From the NCBI GenBank assembly GCA_910588455.1, contig CAJUPG010000002.1, positions 1 through 62,735 on the forward strand: a stretch of 62,735 bases of DNA, read 5' to 3'. A program made the translations under genes and the position numbers. This document shows positions 16,174 to 24,548 of this stretch, piece by piece. Position 1 is the stretch's first letter. Each line of letters opens with the position of its first letter. The DNA comes from an uncultured Oscillospiraceae bacterium. Its GTDB lineage: Bacteria; Bacillota; Clostridia; Oscillospirales; Oscillospiraceae. The notes beneath the pieces were generated by a model. That model was not told the DNA's origin. It worked only from the letters and a program-made list of their open reading frames with translations, and made no database searches.

Positions 16174-16449
16174 TCACAGCAAAATAAATCCCAGCAGCCA
16201 CACCAGGGAGGCGCAGGACGCCCCCAGGACGGCCCAGAGCCAGCCGGTGAGCCCCCGCTCCCGTTCGTTCCAGATCCGGCTACGTTTGAGATAGTCGTTG
16301 GCGGCGGCCCGGGCCTGGGCGATCACCTGCTCCTGGCTGACGCCGGGGCGGTTGAGCGCCTCCTCCCTGACCAGAAAAATGGCCTGCTCAAAGAGCCTGG
16401 GGTCGGGGGATTTCACCAAAATGACCTGCCGCGTGACGCCTTTTACCAT
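16174..16449 (-). CDS. Small single-pass membrane protein of unknown function
   Basis: 91 residues: a soluble, charged N-terminal part (EEALNRPGVSQEQVIAQARA) and one hydrophobic helix at the very C-terminus (LWAVLGASCASLVWLLGFILL is its span), so it is probably tail-anchored. No family recognised. It sits 12 nt before glgX and 20 nt after the M16 peptidase gene on the same strand. Confidence 0.7.
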   Translation of the reverse strand: MVKGVTRQVILVKSPDPRLFEQAIFLVREEALNRPGVSQEQVIAQARAAANDYLKRSRIWNERERGLTGWLWAVLGASCASLVWLLGFILL

Positions 16450-16469
16450 TGCGTCCCCTCCTTTCCCCC

Positions 16470-17747
16470 TCAGTGTGCCCGGTTTTTGCCAGATATATCC
16501 TTCAAACCCAGCTGTTGCACATAGAATTCCGGGGGCGACACCCGGCCCACGGCGGACAGGGACGCTCTGTCAAATTGCAGCATCGCTCCGGCCAGGTCCC
16601 GCAGCTGTTCCCGGGTGACCTGCCGGTAGGCGGTTAAAATTTCAGACAGGCTCCGGACCCGCCCCTGGAGCAGCAGAGAGCTGCCCTGGTGGTTCATCCG
16701 GGCCTGGACGGTCTCCAGGCTCATGGCCGCGCCGGCGCAGGCCTGCTCCCGGGCCCGGTCGGCCTCCTCCTGGGTGGGGCCCTCCTGGGCCAGCCGGGCC
16801 GCCGTGTCCCGGATGGCCGCCAGGGCTTGCCCCTCCTGGTCCCGGTTTACGGCGGTGTAAATCTCCCAAATCCCCGTGTCCGCGTGGTCGGACAGGGTGG
16901 AGTAAACGTTGTAGCACAGTCCCCGCTTCTCCCGGACCTCCTGAAACAGCCGGGAGGAGGCCCCGCCCCCCAGAATGGAGTTGAGGAGAATCAGGGCGTA
17001 CCGGCGCTCGTCCAGGTAAGACAATCCCGGAAAGGCCCAGATGATATGATTCTGCTCGATGGCCTTTTTCCGGGTGACGGCGGCGGGGGCGTATACGGCG
17101 GGCTTGGCCTTGGGGGCGGGCCCGGGCTCCAGGGCGGAGAGGGCTTGGGTCAAAAAGCCGACCTCTCCCTGCCCAAAGCTCCCGGACAGGGAGACCACCA
17201 GGGCCCCGGGGCGGTAGTGCTCCCGCTGCCAGTCCTTCAGCCACGTCCCGGTCATACCCTCCAGGGTGGACTGCCGGCCCAGTACCGGACGGCCCAGGGA
17301 GCTGCCGGGGTAGACCGCCCGGTCCAGACGTTCGGCGCACAGCTCCTCCGGGGTGTCCTCATACATATCAATCTCTTCTAAAATGACCCCCCGCTCCACC
17401 TCTACGTCCTCCTGGGCGAACCGGGAGCAGAGCATCATGTCGCACAGCAGATCAGCGGCCCGGCCCAGGTGCTGGTCCAGACAGCGGATATAGTAGCAGG
17501 TGTGATCCTTACTGGTGTAGGCGTTGAGCTGGCCCCCGATGGCGTCGGCCTCCCGGGCCAGACAGGCGGCGTCCCGGCGCCGGGTGCCCTTGAAGCTCAT
17601 GTGCTCCAGAAAGTGGGCGGCGCCGTTTTCCGCGGCCTTTTCGTGGCGGGAGCCAGCCCCCCAGAAAAAGCCCAGGGAGGCGATACGGGTATCGGGCACG
17701 GGGTTTAGCAGCAGACGGGCCCCGTTGGGCAGGGTAATAAGGTCCAT
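16470..17747 (-). CDS. M16-family zinc metallopeptidase (insulinase-like)
   Basis: The inverted zinc motif HFLEH (His45, Glu48, His49) is intact, with the downstream acidic EEIDMYEDTPEE region that supplies the third ligand. The 425-residue size matches single-chain processing peptidases of the YmxG/PqqL group. Start at the ATG at 17747, preceded by GGAGGG; a longer reading would run into lepB. Probable cytosolic peptidase; substrate unknown. Gap to lepB is 14 nt. Confidence 0.88.
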   Translation of the reverse strand: MDLITLPNGARLLLNPVPDTRIASLGFFWGAGSRHEKAAENGAAHFLEHMSFKGTRRRDAACLAREADAIGGQLNAYTSKDHTCYYIRCLDQHLGRAADLLCDMMLCSRFAQEDVEVERGVILEEIDMYEDTPEELCAERLDRAVYPGSSLGRPVLGRQSTLEGMTGTWLKDWQREHYRPGALVVSLSGSFGQGEVGFLTQALSALEPGPAPKAKPAVYAPAAVTRKKAIEQNHIIWAFPGLSYLDERRYALILLNSILGGGASSRLFQEVREKRGLCYNVYSTLSDHADTGIWEIYTAVNRDQEGQALAAIRDTAARLAQEGPTQEEADRAREQACAGAAMSLETVQARMNHQGSSLLLQGRVRSLSEILTAYRQVTREQLRDLAGAMLQFDRASLSAVGRVSPPEFYVQQLGLKDISGKNRAH

Positions 17748-17761
17748 GGTGCGCCCTCCCC

Positions 17762-18346
17762 TCAAATCAGCCCCAGCTGATCCAGGGGCCAGAGGATGGC
17801 GAACACCCGGCCCAGAATGAACTCCTCCTCCACCGCCCCCAGCTGCTCGTCGCGGCTGTCGGTGGAGTTGTTGCGGTTATCCCCCATCACAAAGACGGAG
17901 CCCTCCGGGATTTCAAAGTGGGTCCGCTGCATATAGGGGCTGCCGGGCCAGGACATGGGCTCTCCCAGATAGGGCTCGTCCAGGGGCTGTCCGTTTAAAT
18001 AGACCACGCTGTTCTCATAGTCGATGTCCACCGTGTCTCCCCCCAGGGCGATCACCCGTTTGACGATCGCCCGTTTGCCCAGAAAATCGGTGCTTGTTTT
18101 GTTGAGGACCACAATATCCCCCCGCCGGGGCTGATAGCCCAGGGACCACACCAGCATCATCTCGTTGTGGGCCAGGGTGGGGTCCATGGAATGGCCGTCC
18201 ACCCGGGTGAGGCGGCCCAGAAAGCTGAACACCAGGGTGAGCACCACAATGGCCCCCACCAGGGCCCCCAGCCAATAAAACAGATCCTCGCCCGGCTTGC
18301 GGGGCGCTTTTTCCTCCGGGGTCTGTTCCTGCACTTGTTCCTCCAT
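17762..18346 (-). CDS. lepB: Signal peptidase I
   Basis: Cleaves signal peptides of exported proteins at the outer face of the membrane. In 194 residues there is one N-terminal membrane helix (about 23-45), the nucleophile Ser53 in GHSMDPT, the general base Lys96 in KRVIAL and the MGDNRNNSTDSR motif. First gene of a minus-strand run lepB - M16 peptidase - small membrane protein - glgX - Uma2. AAAGGAGG precedes the start. Confidence 0.95.
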   Translation of the reverse strand: MEEQVQEQTPEEKAPRKPGEDLFYWLGALVGAIVVLTLVFSFLGRLTRVDGHSMDPTLAHNEMMLVWSLGYQPRRGDIVVLNKTSTDFLGKRAIVKRVIALGGDTVDIDYENSVVYLNGQPLDEPYLGEPMSWPGSPYMQRTHFEIPEGSVFVMGDNRNNSTDSRDEQLGAVEEEFILGRVFAILWPLDQLGLI

Positions 18347-18389
18347 GGGGAAACCTCCTTTTTGGGGCCGTTTGAGGCCCTATGGGGTT

Positions 18390-18418
18390 ATTATAGCCGC
18401 AGAGACAGAAAAATGCAA
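18390..18418 (-). promoter_or_regulatory. Sigma-A promoter of lepB
   Basis: Minus strand: -35 TTGCAT (18418-18413), 17-nt spacer, -10 TATAAT (18395-18390), about 44 nt before the start. Confidence 0.72.
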
Positions 18419-18439
18419 CCGATTTCCCCCGGCAGCGGA

Positions 18440-18471
18440 TTATAAAAGCTCTCCCCCGGAGGGGGAGAGCT
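18440..18471 (-). terminator. Terminator of the DAACS symporter gene
   Basis: AGCTCTCCCCC (18447-18457) pairs with GGGGGAGAGCT (18461-18471) around a GGA loop; on the minus strand it is followed by TTTTATA. Confidence 0.82.
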
Positions 18472-18491
18472 CTGTATGGAATACGGTTTTC

Positions 18492-19733
18492 TCAGGACAG
18501 CCTTGTCCGGGCCGCCTTCCGGTCCTCCATTTTGGAGACGATAATGGCGCAGGCCGCGTCGCCGGTGATGTTCACCGTGGTCCGGCCCATGTCGAAGATC
18601 CGGTCCACGCCGGCCACCAGGGCGATGCCCTCCACCGGGAGGCCGACGCTCTCCAGCACCATGGCCAGCATGACCATCCCCGCTCCGGGCACCCCCGCCG
18701 TTCCGATGGAGGCCAGGGTGGCGGTGAGCACGATGGTGGCCATCTCCCCCACCCCCAGGTTCACCCCGTAGGCGGTGGCGATAAACACCGCACAGATGCC
18801 CTGGTAAATGGCGGTTCCATCCATGTTGATGGTGGCCCCCAGAGGCAGCACGAAGGAGGCCACCTCCCGCCGGGCGCCCAGGCGCTCCGCGCACTCCAGG
18901 TTCAGGGGCAGGGCCCCCACGGAGGAGGCCGACGAAAAGGCCATCATCATAGCCGGGGCCATCCCCGCGAAGAATTTGGCCGGGCTGATCCCAGCCAGCC
19001 CCCCCACCGTGGCGGAGTAAACCACCAGGGCGTGGACAATGTAGCCCACGTAGGCCATCAGCAGCACCATGGCCAGGTGGCCCAGAATCTCTGCCCCGTT
19101 GGCCACTACCACCGGGCAGATCAGACAGGCTACGCCGATGGGGGACAGCTTGATAATCAGGTCCATGATCTTCATAAAGACCTCATTGAGACTGTCCACC
19201 ACCTGGGCGGCCACAAGCCCCTTCTCCTCCGCCAGCAGAATGCCGAAGCCCAGCAGCAGAGAGATGACAATCACCTGGAGCATCGTCGCGTTCACCAGGG
19301 GGGCCAGGGCGTTGGAGGGGAAGATATTCACAATGGTATCCATCAGGCTCTGGCCCTCCGGCGGGGTGTACTCCAGGCCGGAGGTCTCCAGGGCGGTGAA
19401 CAGGCGGGCGCCCTTGGCGATGCTGCCCAGGATCAGGGCCAGCACCACCGCGAAGGCTGTGGTACACATATAATATACAATGGTCTTGACGCCGATGGAA
19501 CCCACCTTCCCCACATCCTGCATGGAGATCACGCCGGAGGCGATGGAAAACAGAACGATGGGCACCACGATGAATTTCAGCAAATTCAGGAAAATCGTGC
19601 CCCAGGGCTTGATATAGCCGTTGGCAATGGCCCCTCCGTTGGGCAGCGCCATCAGAAACAGGCCGGCGGCGATTCCCACCAGCAGCCCCACAAAGATCCA
19701 CAGGGCCAGGGGCATTCTTTTTTTCGCAGTCAT
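18492..19733 (-). CDS. Dicarboxylate/amino acid:cation symporter (DAACS family)
   Basis: A 413-residue polytopic membrane protein of the glutamate/dicarboxylate symporter family. It shows the re-entrant loop serine-rich stretch FSSASSVGALPL, the NMDGTAIYQG sodium/substrate motif and DRIFDMGRTTVNITGD, all in the order seen in GltPh. It imports glutamate, aspartate, serine or C4-dicarboxylates with Na+ or H+; the substrate cannot be set from these motifs alone. Monocistronic, with its own promoter and terminator. Confidence 0.92.
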   Translation of the reverse strand: MTAKKRMPLALWIFVGLLVGIAAGLFLMALPNGGAIANGYIKPWGTIFLNLLKFIVVPIVLFSIASGVISMQDVGKVGSIGVKTIVYYMCTTAFAVVLALILGSIAKGARLFTALETSGLEYTPPEGQSLMDTIVNIFPSNALAPLVNATMLQVIVISLLLGFGILLAEEKGLVAAQVVDSLNEVFMKIMDLIIKLSPIGVACLICPVVVANGAEILGHLAMVLLMAYVGYIVHALVVYSATVGGLAGISPAKFFAGMAPAMMMAFSSASSVGALPLNLECAERLGARREVASFVLPLGATINMDGTAIYQGICAVFIATAYGVNLGVGEMATIVLTATLASIGTAGVPGAGMVMLAMVLESVGLPVEGIALVAGVDRIFDMGRTTVNITGDAACAIIVSKMEDRKAARTRLS

Positions 19734-19777
19734 AAGTTCCTCCCTTTCTCAATCTGAACCATATGTTTTGCAAGATC

Positions 19778-19806
19778 ATTATATCGGAACTTGCAGGGAG
19801 ATACAA
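19778..19806 (-). promoter_or_regulatory. Sigma-A promoter of the DAACS symporter
   Basis: Minus strand: -35 TTGTAT (19806-19801), 17-nt spacer, -10 TATAAT (19783-19778). Confidence 0.7.
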
Positions 19807-19935
19807 GGGGTTTTTGACAAGTTCCGGTTTTTCAGAAAAATTTTTTCTCCCTCGTCCGGCTTCGACTGCTTTTTTGGGAATTTCTGGTAAACTATGGAGG
19901 AAAGCATCGGACAAGCCGTTGGGAGGGATTCCGCT

Positions 19936-20760
19936 ATGCGTCTGCTGCCGAAAAAAGGTATTTTTGACCAGAACCGAATTTTGTATCTCCCCGTGGGCGC
20001 CATCGCCCCTAACCCCAACCAGCCCCGGCAGGTATTCGCCCCGGAGGACCTGCGGGCCCTGGCGGATTCGATTCAGGCTTTGGGGATTTTGCAGCCCCTG
20101 ACCGTCCGGCGCCAGCCCCAGGGCTGGGAGCTGGTGGCCGGAGAACGGCGGCTCCGGGCCGCCCAGCTGCTGGGCCTGGAGCAAGTGCCCTGCCTGTCCG
20201 TCCAGGCGGACGCCTCCGCCTCCTCCCTGCTGGCCCTGGTGGAAAACCTCCAGCGGCGGGATCTGGACTTCTGGGAGGAGGCCCAGGCCCTCCAGTCCAT
20301 TCTGGACACCTACCATTTCTCCCAGGAGGAGCTGGCCCGGCGCATCGGCAAGAGCCAGTCCGCCGTAGCCAATAAGCTGCGGCTGCTGAAGCTGCCCCCG
20401 GAGGTCCTGAGCGCCCTTCGGGATGGAGGCTGCACCGAGCGCCACGCCCGGGCCCTTCTGCGGCTGGAAAGCCGGGAGCTTCTCCACCGGGCGATGGAGG
20501 AGATTCTGGCTCACCATCTGACGGTGGCCCAGACAGAGCAGCTGACGGAGCGGCTGCTGTCCCCCCCTCCCCCGGCAAAGCCGAGGCGGACGGTAATCCT
20601 GAAGGATGTGCGGCTGTTTTTGAACACCCTGTCCCGGAGCGTGGATCTGATGCGGTCCGCCGGGGTGGACGCCCAGTGCCAGCGGGAGGACTCTGAAGAG
20701 GAAATCCTCCTGACCATCCGAATTCCCCGCCAGGGGAAAGCCCGCCAGCCGGCCCCATAA
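19936..20760 (+). CDS. noc: ParB-family nucleoid occlusion protein (Noc-like)
   Basis: 274 residues with a full ParB core: IAPNPNQPRQ, GERRLRAAQLLG (the CTP-binding box), ENLQRRDL and a KB-type helix-turn-helix (SQEELARRIGKSQSAVANKL). It is a second ParB paralogue placed directly before soj-spo0J, the position of Noc in Firmicutes, where it keeps the division ring off the nucleoid. I saw no perfect Noc site (ATTTCCCGGGAAAT) in the window. The start at 19936 follows GGGAGGGA by 7 nt; an upstream ATG at 19894 lacks a site. A parS motif and a terminator follow the gene. Confidence 0.85.
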   Translation: MRLLPKKGIFDQNRILYLPVGAIAPNPNQPRQVFAPEDLRALADSIQALGILQPLTVRRQPQGWELVAGERRLRAAQLLGLEQVPCLSVQADASASSLLALVENLQRRDLDFWEEAQALQSILDTYHFSQEELARRIGKSQSAVANKLRLLKLPPEVLSALRDGGCTERHARALLRLESRELLHRAMEEILAHHLTVAQTEQLTERLLSPPPPAKPRRTVILKDVRLFLNTLSRSVDLMRSAGVDAQCQREDSEEEILLTIRIPRQGKARQPAP

Positions 20761-20771
20761 TGCTGCCCCTA

Positions 20772-20787
20772 TGTTTCACGTGAAACA
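20772..20787. promoter_or_regulatory. parS: parS site 1
   Basis: TGTTTCACGTGAAACA is a perfect 16-bp palindrome matching the Spo0J/ParB binding consensus exactly. It lies 12 nt after the noc stop and before the noc terminator. Confidence 0.95.
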
Positions 20788-20806
20788 TTTTCCTCTCCTC
20801 CCTGTT

Positions 20807-20840
20807 CCGCGGTCCCGAATCTTCGGGGCCGCGGATATTT
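20807..20840 (+). terminator. Terminator of noc
   Basis: CCGCGGTCCCGAA (20807-20819) pairs with TTCGGGGCCGCGG (20822-20834) with one G-U pair, followed by ATATTTTTT. Confidence 0.85.
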
Positions 20841-20854
20841 TTTCCCAAAAGCGG

Positions 20855-20883
20855 TTGAAAAGCGGACGTGCGGTTGTTATAAT
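20855..20883 (+). promoter_or_regulatory. Sigma-A promoter of soj-spo0J
   Basis: -35 TTGAAA (20855-20860), 17-nt spacer, perfect -10 TATAAT (20878-20883), 38 nt before the soj start. Confidence 0.8.
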
Positions 20884-20920
20884 GGAGTCTATACACTTTC
20901 ATTATTAGGAGGAACTGCGA

Positions 20921-21685
20921 ATGAGCCGCAGCATTGCCGTCGTAAACCAGAAGGGCGGAGTAGGCAAAACCACCACCACCGTAAACCTGACTGCCGCTCT
21001 GGCGGGACTGGGGAAGCGGGTGCTGCTGTGTGACTTTGACCCCCAGGCCAACGCCACCAGCGGCATGGGCGTGGACAAGTCCACCGCGTCGCCCACTGTT
21101 TACGACGTTCTGATTGCGGGAGCCGAGCCGGAAAAGGCGGTGATTTCCACCAAATTCGGAGATGTGCTCCCCTCCAACAAGTCTCTGGCCGGAGCCGGCG
21201 TGGAGCTGATCGGCCTGGAGGACCCACAGCACCTGCTGAAAAAGGCGCTGGCCCGCTTCCAGGACCAGTACGACTACATTTTGATCGACTGCCCCCCCTC
21301 CCTGGAGCTCCTCACCGTTAACGCCCTGTGCGCGGCGGACGCGCTGCTGGTGCCGGTCCAGTGCGAATACTACGCCCTGGAGGGGCTCAGCGACCTGCTG
21401 TCCACCGTCCGTCTGGTGAAGCGGGGGCTCAACCCCCAGCTGGCAATGGAGGGCGTTCTGCTGACCATGTTTGACAGCCGCACCAACCTCTCCCTCCAGG
21501 TGGCGGAGGAGGTCAAGCGGCATTTTCCCGGCCAGGTGTACGCCACGGTGATCCCCCGGAATGTCCGCCTGTCCGAAGCCCCCAGCCACGGGAAGCCCAT
21601 CCAGGCCTATGACCCCTATTCCCGGGGCGCGGAGGCTTATACCGCCCTGGCCCAAGAAATTGTGGACCTGCACAGCAAGGCGTAA
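20921..21685 (+). CDS. soj: Chromosome partitioning ATPase ParA/Soj
   Basis: 254 residues with the deviant Walker A KGGVGKTTTT near the N-terminus, the DFDPQANATSG loop and DCPPSLELLTVNAL (Walker B region). Soj works with Spo0J-parS in origin segregation and modulates DnaA activity. Start preceded by AGGAGG. Its stop is 21 nt before spo0J. Confidence 0.97.
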   Translation: MSRSIAVVNQKGGVGKTTTTVNLTAALAGLGKRVLLCDFDPQANATSGMGVDKSTASPTVYDVLIAGAEPEKAVISTKFGDVLPSNKSLAGAGVELIGLEDPQHLLKKALARFQDQYDYILIDCPPSLELLTVNALCAADALLVPVQCEYYALEGLSDLLSTVRLVKRGLNPQLAMEGVLLTMFDSRTNLSLQVAEEVKRHFPGQVYATVIPRNVRLSEAPSHGKPIQAYDPYSRGAEAYTALAQEIVDLHSKA

Positions 21686-21706
21686 AAAGCCTGGAAAGGA
21701 TTTGTT

Positions 21707-22603
21707 ATGGCAATGGCAAAACGAACCAAAGATACTGGTCTGGGCCGGGGGCTCAACGCCCTGCTGGGCGATCCGGAGCTCCAGGATCAGGGGGACGGGG
21801 CGGTATCCCTGCCCATCTCCCAGGTCGAGCCGGGGCTGAACCAGCCCCGGAAGCGCTTTGACCCGGAGTCCCTGGCGGAGCTGGCCGACTCCATCCGCAT
21901 CCACGGCCTGATCCAGCCCCTCACCGTCCGGCGGCTGTCCACGGGGTACTATCAGATTATCGCCGGGGAACGGCGCTGGCGGGCCGCCAAGGACGCGGGT
22001 CTGAGCGAGGTGCCCGTGGTTATTATTGAGGCGGACGACAAAAAGGTGATGGAAATCGGCCTTATTGAAAACCTCCAGCGGGAGGATCTGAACCCGGTGG
22101 AAGAGGCCCAGGGCTACCAGGTGCTTATGGAGGAATATGGGCTGACCCAGGACCAGGTGGCCCAGCGGATGGGCAAATCCCGGCCGGCAATTACCAACAC
22201 CCTGCGGCTGCTGGCCTTGCCGGAGGACCTGCTGGAGCTGGTTGCGGAGGACAAACTCTCCGCCGGACACGCCCGGGCCATCCTGGCCGCCCCCTCCCCC
22301 GCACTCCAGCGGGCGGCGGCCAAGCGGGTAATCGAGGAAAGGCTCTCCGTGCGCCAGACCGAGGCGCTGGTCAAAACCTTGCAGAAGGAACCCAAGGCCC
22401 CCCAGCGGAGGGAGGACGACCCCATCGCCCTCTATCTGGGGGAGGTGGAAAAATCCCTCTCCGGCCGTCTGGGCCGTAAGGTCACCATCAGCGCCAAAGG
22501 AGAAAAGGGACGCATTCAGCTGGAGTATTACAACAGCCAGGACCTGGAGTCCCTGCTGACCTGGCTCCAGGCCCGCGGACGGGAGGGGGAGCTGTATGAG
22601 TGA
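21707..22603 (+). CDS. spo0J: Chromosome partitioning protein ParB/Spo0J
   Basis: 298 residues starting with the Spo0J hallmark GLGRGLNALLGD, followed by the CTPase box GERRWRAAKDAGL, the ENLQREDLNPVEEA helix and an HTH (TQDQVAQRMGKSRPAITN). It loads at parS and slides as a CTP clamp, recruiting condensin and stimulating Soj. The nearest parS sites flank the soj-spo0J unit at 20772 and 23176. It overlaps the next gene by eight bases. Confidence 0.96.
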   Translation: MAMAKRTKDTGLGRGLNALLGDPELQDQGDGAVSLPISQVEPGLNQPRKRFDPESLAELADSIRIHGLIQPLTVRRLSTGYYQIIAGERRWRAAKDAGLSEVPVVIIEADDKKVMEIGLIENLQREDLNPVEEAQGYQVLMEEYGLTQDQVAQRMGKSRPAITNTLRLLALPEDLLELVAEDKLSAGHARAILAAPSPALQRAAAKRVIEERLSVRQTEALVKTLQKEPKAPQRREDDPIALYLGEVEKSLSGRLGRKVTISAKGEKGRIQLEYYNSQDLESLLTWLQARGREGELYE

Positions 22604-23171
22604 GCCCAACGCCTCCCGTACCCCGGACGTTCCGGCCCCCGGCCAGCCCCGGCCCCGCCGGAGCAGCGCCCAGCGCAAGCGCCAGCAGTCGGTTCTGACC
22701 TATATCGTGATTCTTTTTATCGCCGCCTTTCTTCTCCTTCTGGTGTCCCTGTTTATGGAGCGCCGCCAGAGCAACGAAATGATCGGCGGTCTCACCGAAT
22801 CCATGTCCGGCCTCCGGGAATCCGTATCCGCCATGCAGTCGGTTCAGGCGCTCTATGAGGAAAACGATCAGCTAAAAACTCAGATCCAGTCTCTGAAGGA
22901 TCAGCTGGAAAATCAGAAGGCAGAGCTTCATAAGGCCGCTGAGGAAGCCGCCGGCCTGAGAGTGGAGCTGGACAAAACCATTCGGGCCCTGGACCTGTTC
23001 TGGCAGATTGACGAGGCCTACGTCCGGGGCCGGTACAGTCTGTGCCGCCAGCTGATTACCGGCCTGCAAGAGCAGGAGCTGGCGGAGTACCTCCCCAAGG
23101 AGAGCACCACGGACAACGACCGCTTCTCCCCCGCTGACCGCTATCAGGAAATTTATGCCGCGTTATACTAA
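22596..23171 (+). CDS. Membrane-anchored coiled-coil protein of unknown function next to spo0J
   Basis: 191 residues. A basic, proline-rich cytosolic N-terminus (about 1-30) is followed by one membrane helix (about 34-52), a coiled coil (about 75-125, heptads around YEENDQLKTQIQSLKDQLE) and a conserved-looking C-terminal domain (LFWQIDEAYVRGRYSLC). No known family. It overlaps spo0J by 8 nt and ends 4 nt before a parS site, so it is co-expressed with the segregation machinery and may link it to the envelope; that role is inference. Confidence 0.78.
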   Translation: MSEPNASRTPDVPAPGQPRPRRSSAQRKRQQSVLTYIVILFIAAFLLLLVSLFMERRQSNEMIGGLTESMSGLRESVSAMQSVQALYEENDQLKTQIQSLKDQLENQKAELHKAAEEAAGLRVELDKTIRALDLFWQIDEAYVRGRYSLCRQLITGLQEQELAEYLPKESTTDNDRFSPADRYQEIYAALY

Positions 23172-23175
23172 CTAA

Positions 23176-23191
23176 TGTTTCACGTGAAACA
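23176..23191. promoter_or_regulatory. parS: parS site 2
   Basis: A second exact TGTTTCACGTGAAACA palindrome, between the coiled-coil gene and serS, 2.4 kb from the first site. Confidence 0.95.
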
Positions 23192-23214
23192 TAAAATAAG
23201 AAGGAGACAAGACT

Positions 23215-24519
23215 ATGTTAGACATCAAATTCATCCGCGACAACCCCGACCTGGTCCGGGAAAACATAAAGAAAAAATTCCAGGACGGGAAACTCCCCCT
23301 GGTGGACCAGGTTCTGGAGCTGGACAGGGAAAACCGCGGGGTAATCGCGGAGGCCCAGCAGCTGCGCACCGCCCGGAACGCCTTATCCAAGCAGGTGGGT
23401 ATGCTTATGGGGCAGGCCAAAAAGGACCCCTCCAAGCTCCAGGAGGCCGAAGCGGCCAAGGAGCAGGTGAAGGCCAACGCCGACCGGCTGGCCCAGCTGG
23501 AGCAGCGGGAAACCCAGCTGGCCCAGGAGATTCGGAAAATCATGCTGGTGATCCCCAACATCATTGATCCCTCCGTCCCCATCGGTCCCGACGACTCCGC
23601 CAACGTTGAGGTGGAGCGCTTCGGAGAGCCCGCGGTTCCGGACTTTGACATCCCCTACCACACCCAGATTATGGAGCGCTTCCACGGCGTAGACATGGAC
23701 GCTGCAGGCCGGGTGTCCGGCAACGGGTTCTACTACCTCATGGGGGACGTGGCCCGGCTCCACGAGGCGGTGCTGGCCTACGCCCGGGACTTCATGATCG
23801 GCAAGGGCTTTACCTTCTGCATCCCCCCCTTCATGATCCACGGCAACGTGGTAGAGGGCGTAATGAGCCAGACGGATATGGACGCAATGATGTACAAAAT
23901 TGAGGGAGAGGATCTCTACCTCATCGGCACCAGCGAGCACTCCATGATCGGCAAGTTCATCGACCAGATGCTGCCGGAATCCGCGCTGCCCCAGACTCTT
24001 ACCTCCTACTCCCCCTGCTTCCGGAAGGAGAAGGGAGCCCACGGCCTGGAGGAGCGCGGAGTGTACCGCATCCATCAGTTTGAAAAGCAGGAAATGATTG
24101 TGGTCTGCAAGCCCCAGGACTCCATGGACTGGTATGAAAAGATGTGGCGGTACTCAGTGGAGCTCTTCCGCTCTCTGGATATCCCCGTGCGGCAGCTGGA
24201 GTGCTGCTCCGGCGATCTGGCGGATTTGAAAGTGAAGTCCTGTGATATTGAGGCCTGGTCCCCCCGGCAGAAAAAGTATTTTGAGGTCTGCTCCTGCTCC
24301 AACCTGGGGGACGCCCAGTCCCGGCGGCTGAAAATCCGGGTAAAGGGGGAGGACGGCCAGACGTATCTGCCCCACACCCTGAACAACACCGTTGTCGCCC
24401 CTCCCCGGATGCTCATTGCCTTTTTGGAAAACAACCTCCAGGCCGACGGCAGCGTCGCCATTCCCGCTGTTCTCCGGCCCTATATGGGCGGGCTGGAGCG
24501 GATGATTCCCGCCAATTAA
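23215..24519 (+). CDS. serS: Seryl-tRNA synthetase
   Basis: Charges tRNA-Ser. 434 residues: an N-terminal two-helix coiled-coil arm (about 28-100) that grips the long variable arm of tRNA-Ser, then a class II core with the FRKEKGAHGLEERGVYRIHQF motif-2 region (shortened: FRKEKGAHGLEERG) and motif 3 NNTVVAPPRMLIAFLENN. AAGGAGA precedes the ATG. The 43-nt gap to the previous gene holds parS and leaves no room for a T-box. Confidence 0.96.
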   Translation: MLDIKFIRDNPDLVRENIKKKFQDGKLPLVDQVLELDRENRGVIAEAQQLRTARNALSKQVGMLMGQAKKDPSKLQEAEAAKEQVKANADRLAQLEQRETQLAQEIRKIMLVIPNIIDPSVPIGPDDSANVEVERFGEPAVPDFDIPYHTQIMERFHGVDMDAAGRVSGNGFYYLMGDVARLHEAVLAYARDFMIGKGFTFCIPPFMIHGNVVEGVMSQTDMDAMMYKIEGEDLYLIGTSEHSMIGKFIDQMLPESALPQTLTSYSPCFRKEKGAHGLEERGVYRIHQFEKQEMIVVCKPQDSMDWYEKMWRYSVELFRSLDIPVRQLECCSGDLADLKVKSCDIEAWSPRQKKYFEVCSCSNLGDAQSRRLKIRVKGEDGQTYLPHTLNNTVVAPPRMLIAFLENNLQADGSVAIPAVLRPYMGGLERMIPAN

Positions 24520-24548
24520 GAGTTTTTTGAAGGAAAGGAGAATGCCAC

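Noticed and set aside
19814..19842. TTGACA at 19814 as the noc promoter
   Set aside because: At 17-nt spacing the -10 is AAAATT, a poor match; no convincing alternative was found, so it is not listed as a feature.
20009..22678. Very long antisense open frames opposite noc-soj-spo0J, gyrA (45942-48557) and glgP (51729-54215)
   Set aside because: They mirror well-identified genes, have no ribosome sites and low-complexity products; GC-rich codon use removes stops on the other strand.
23172..23214. T-box riboswitch before serS, hisS or aspS
   Set aside because: The gaps are only 43, 67 and 22 nt, too short for a T-box, and the TGGNACCGCG-type motif is absent.
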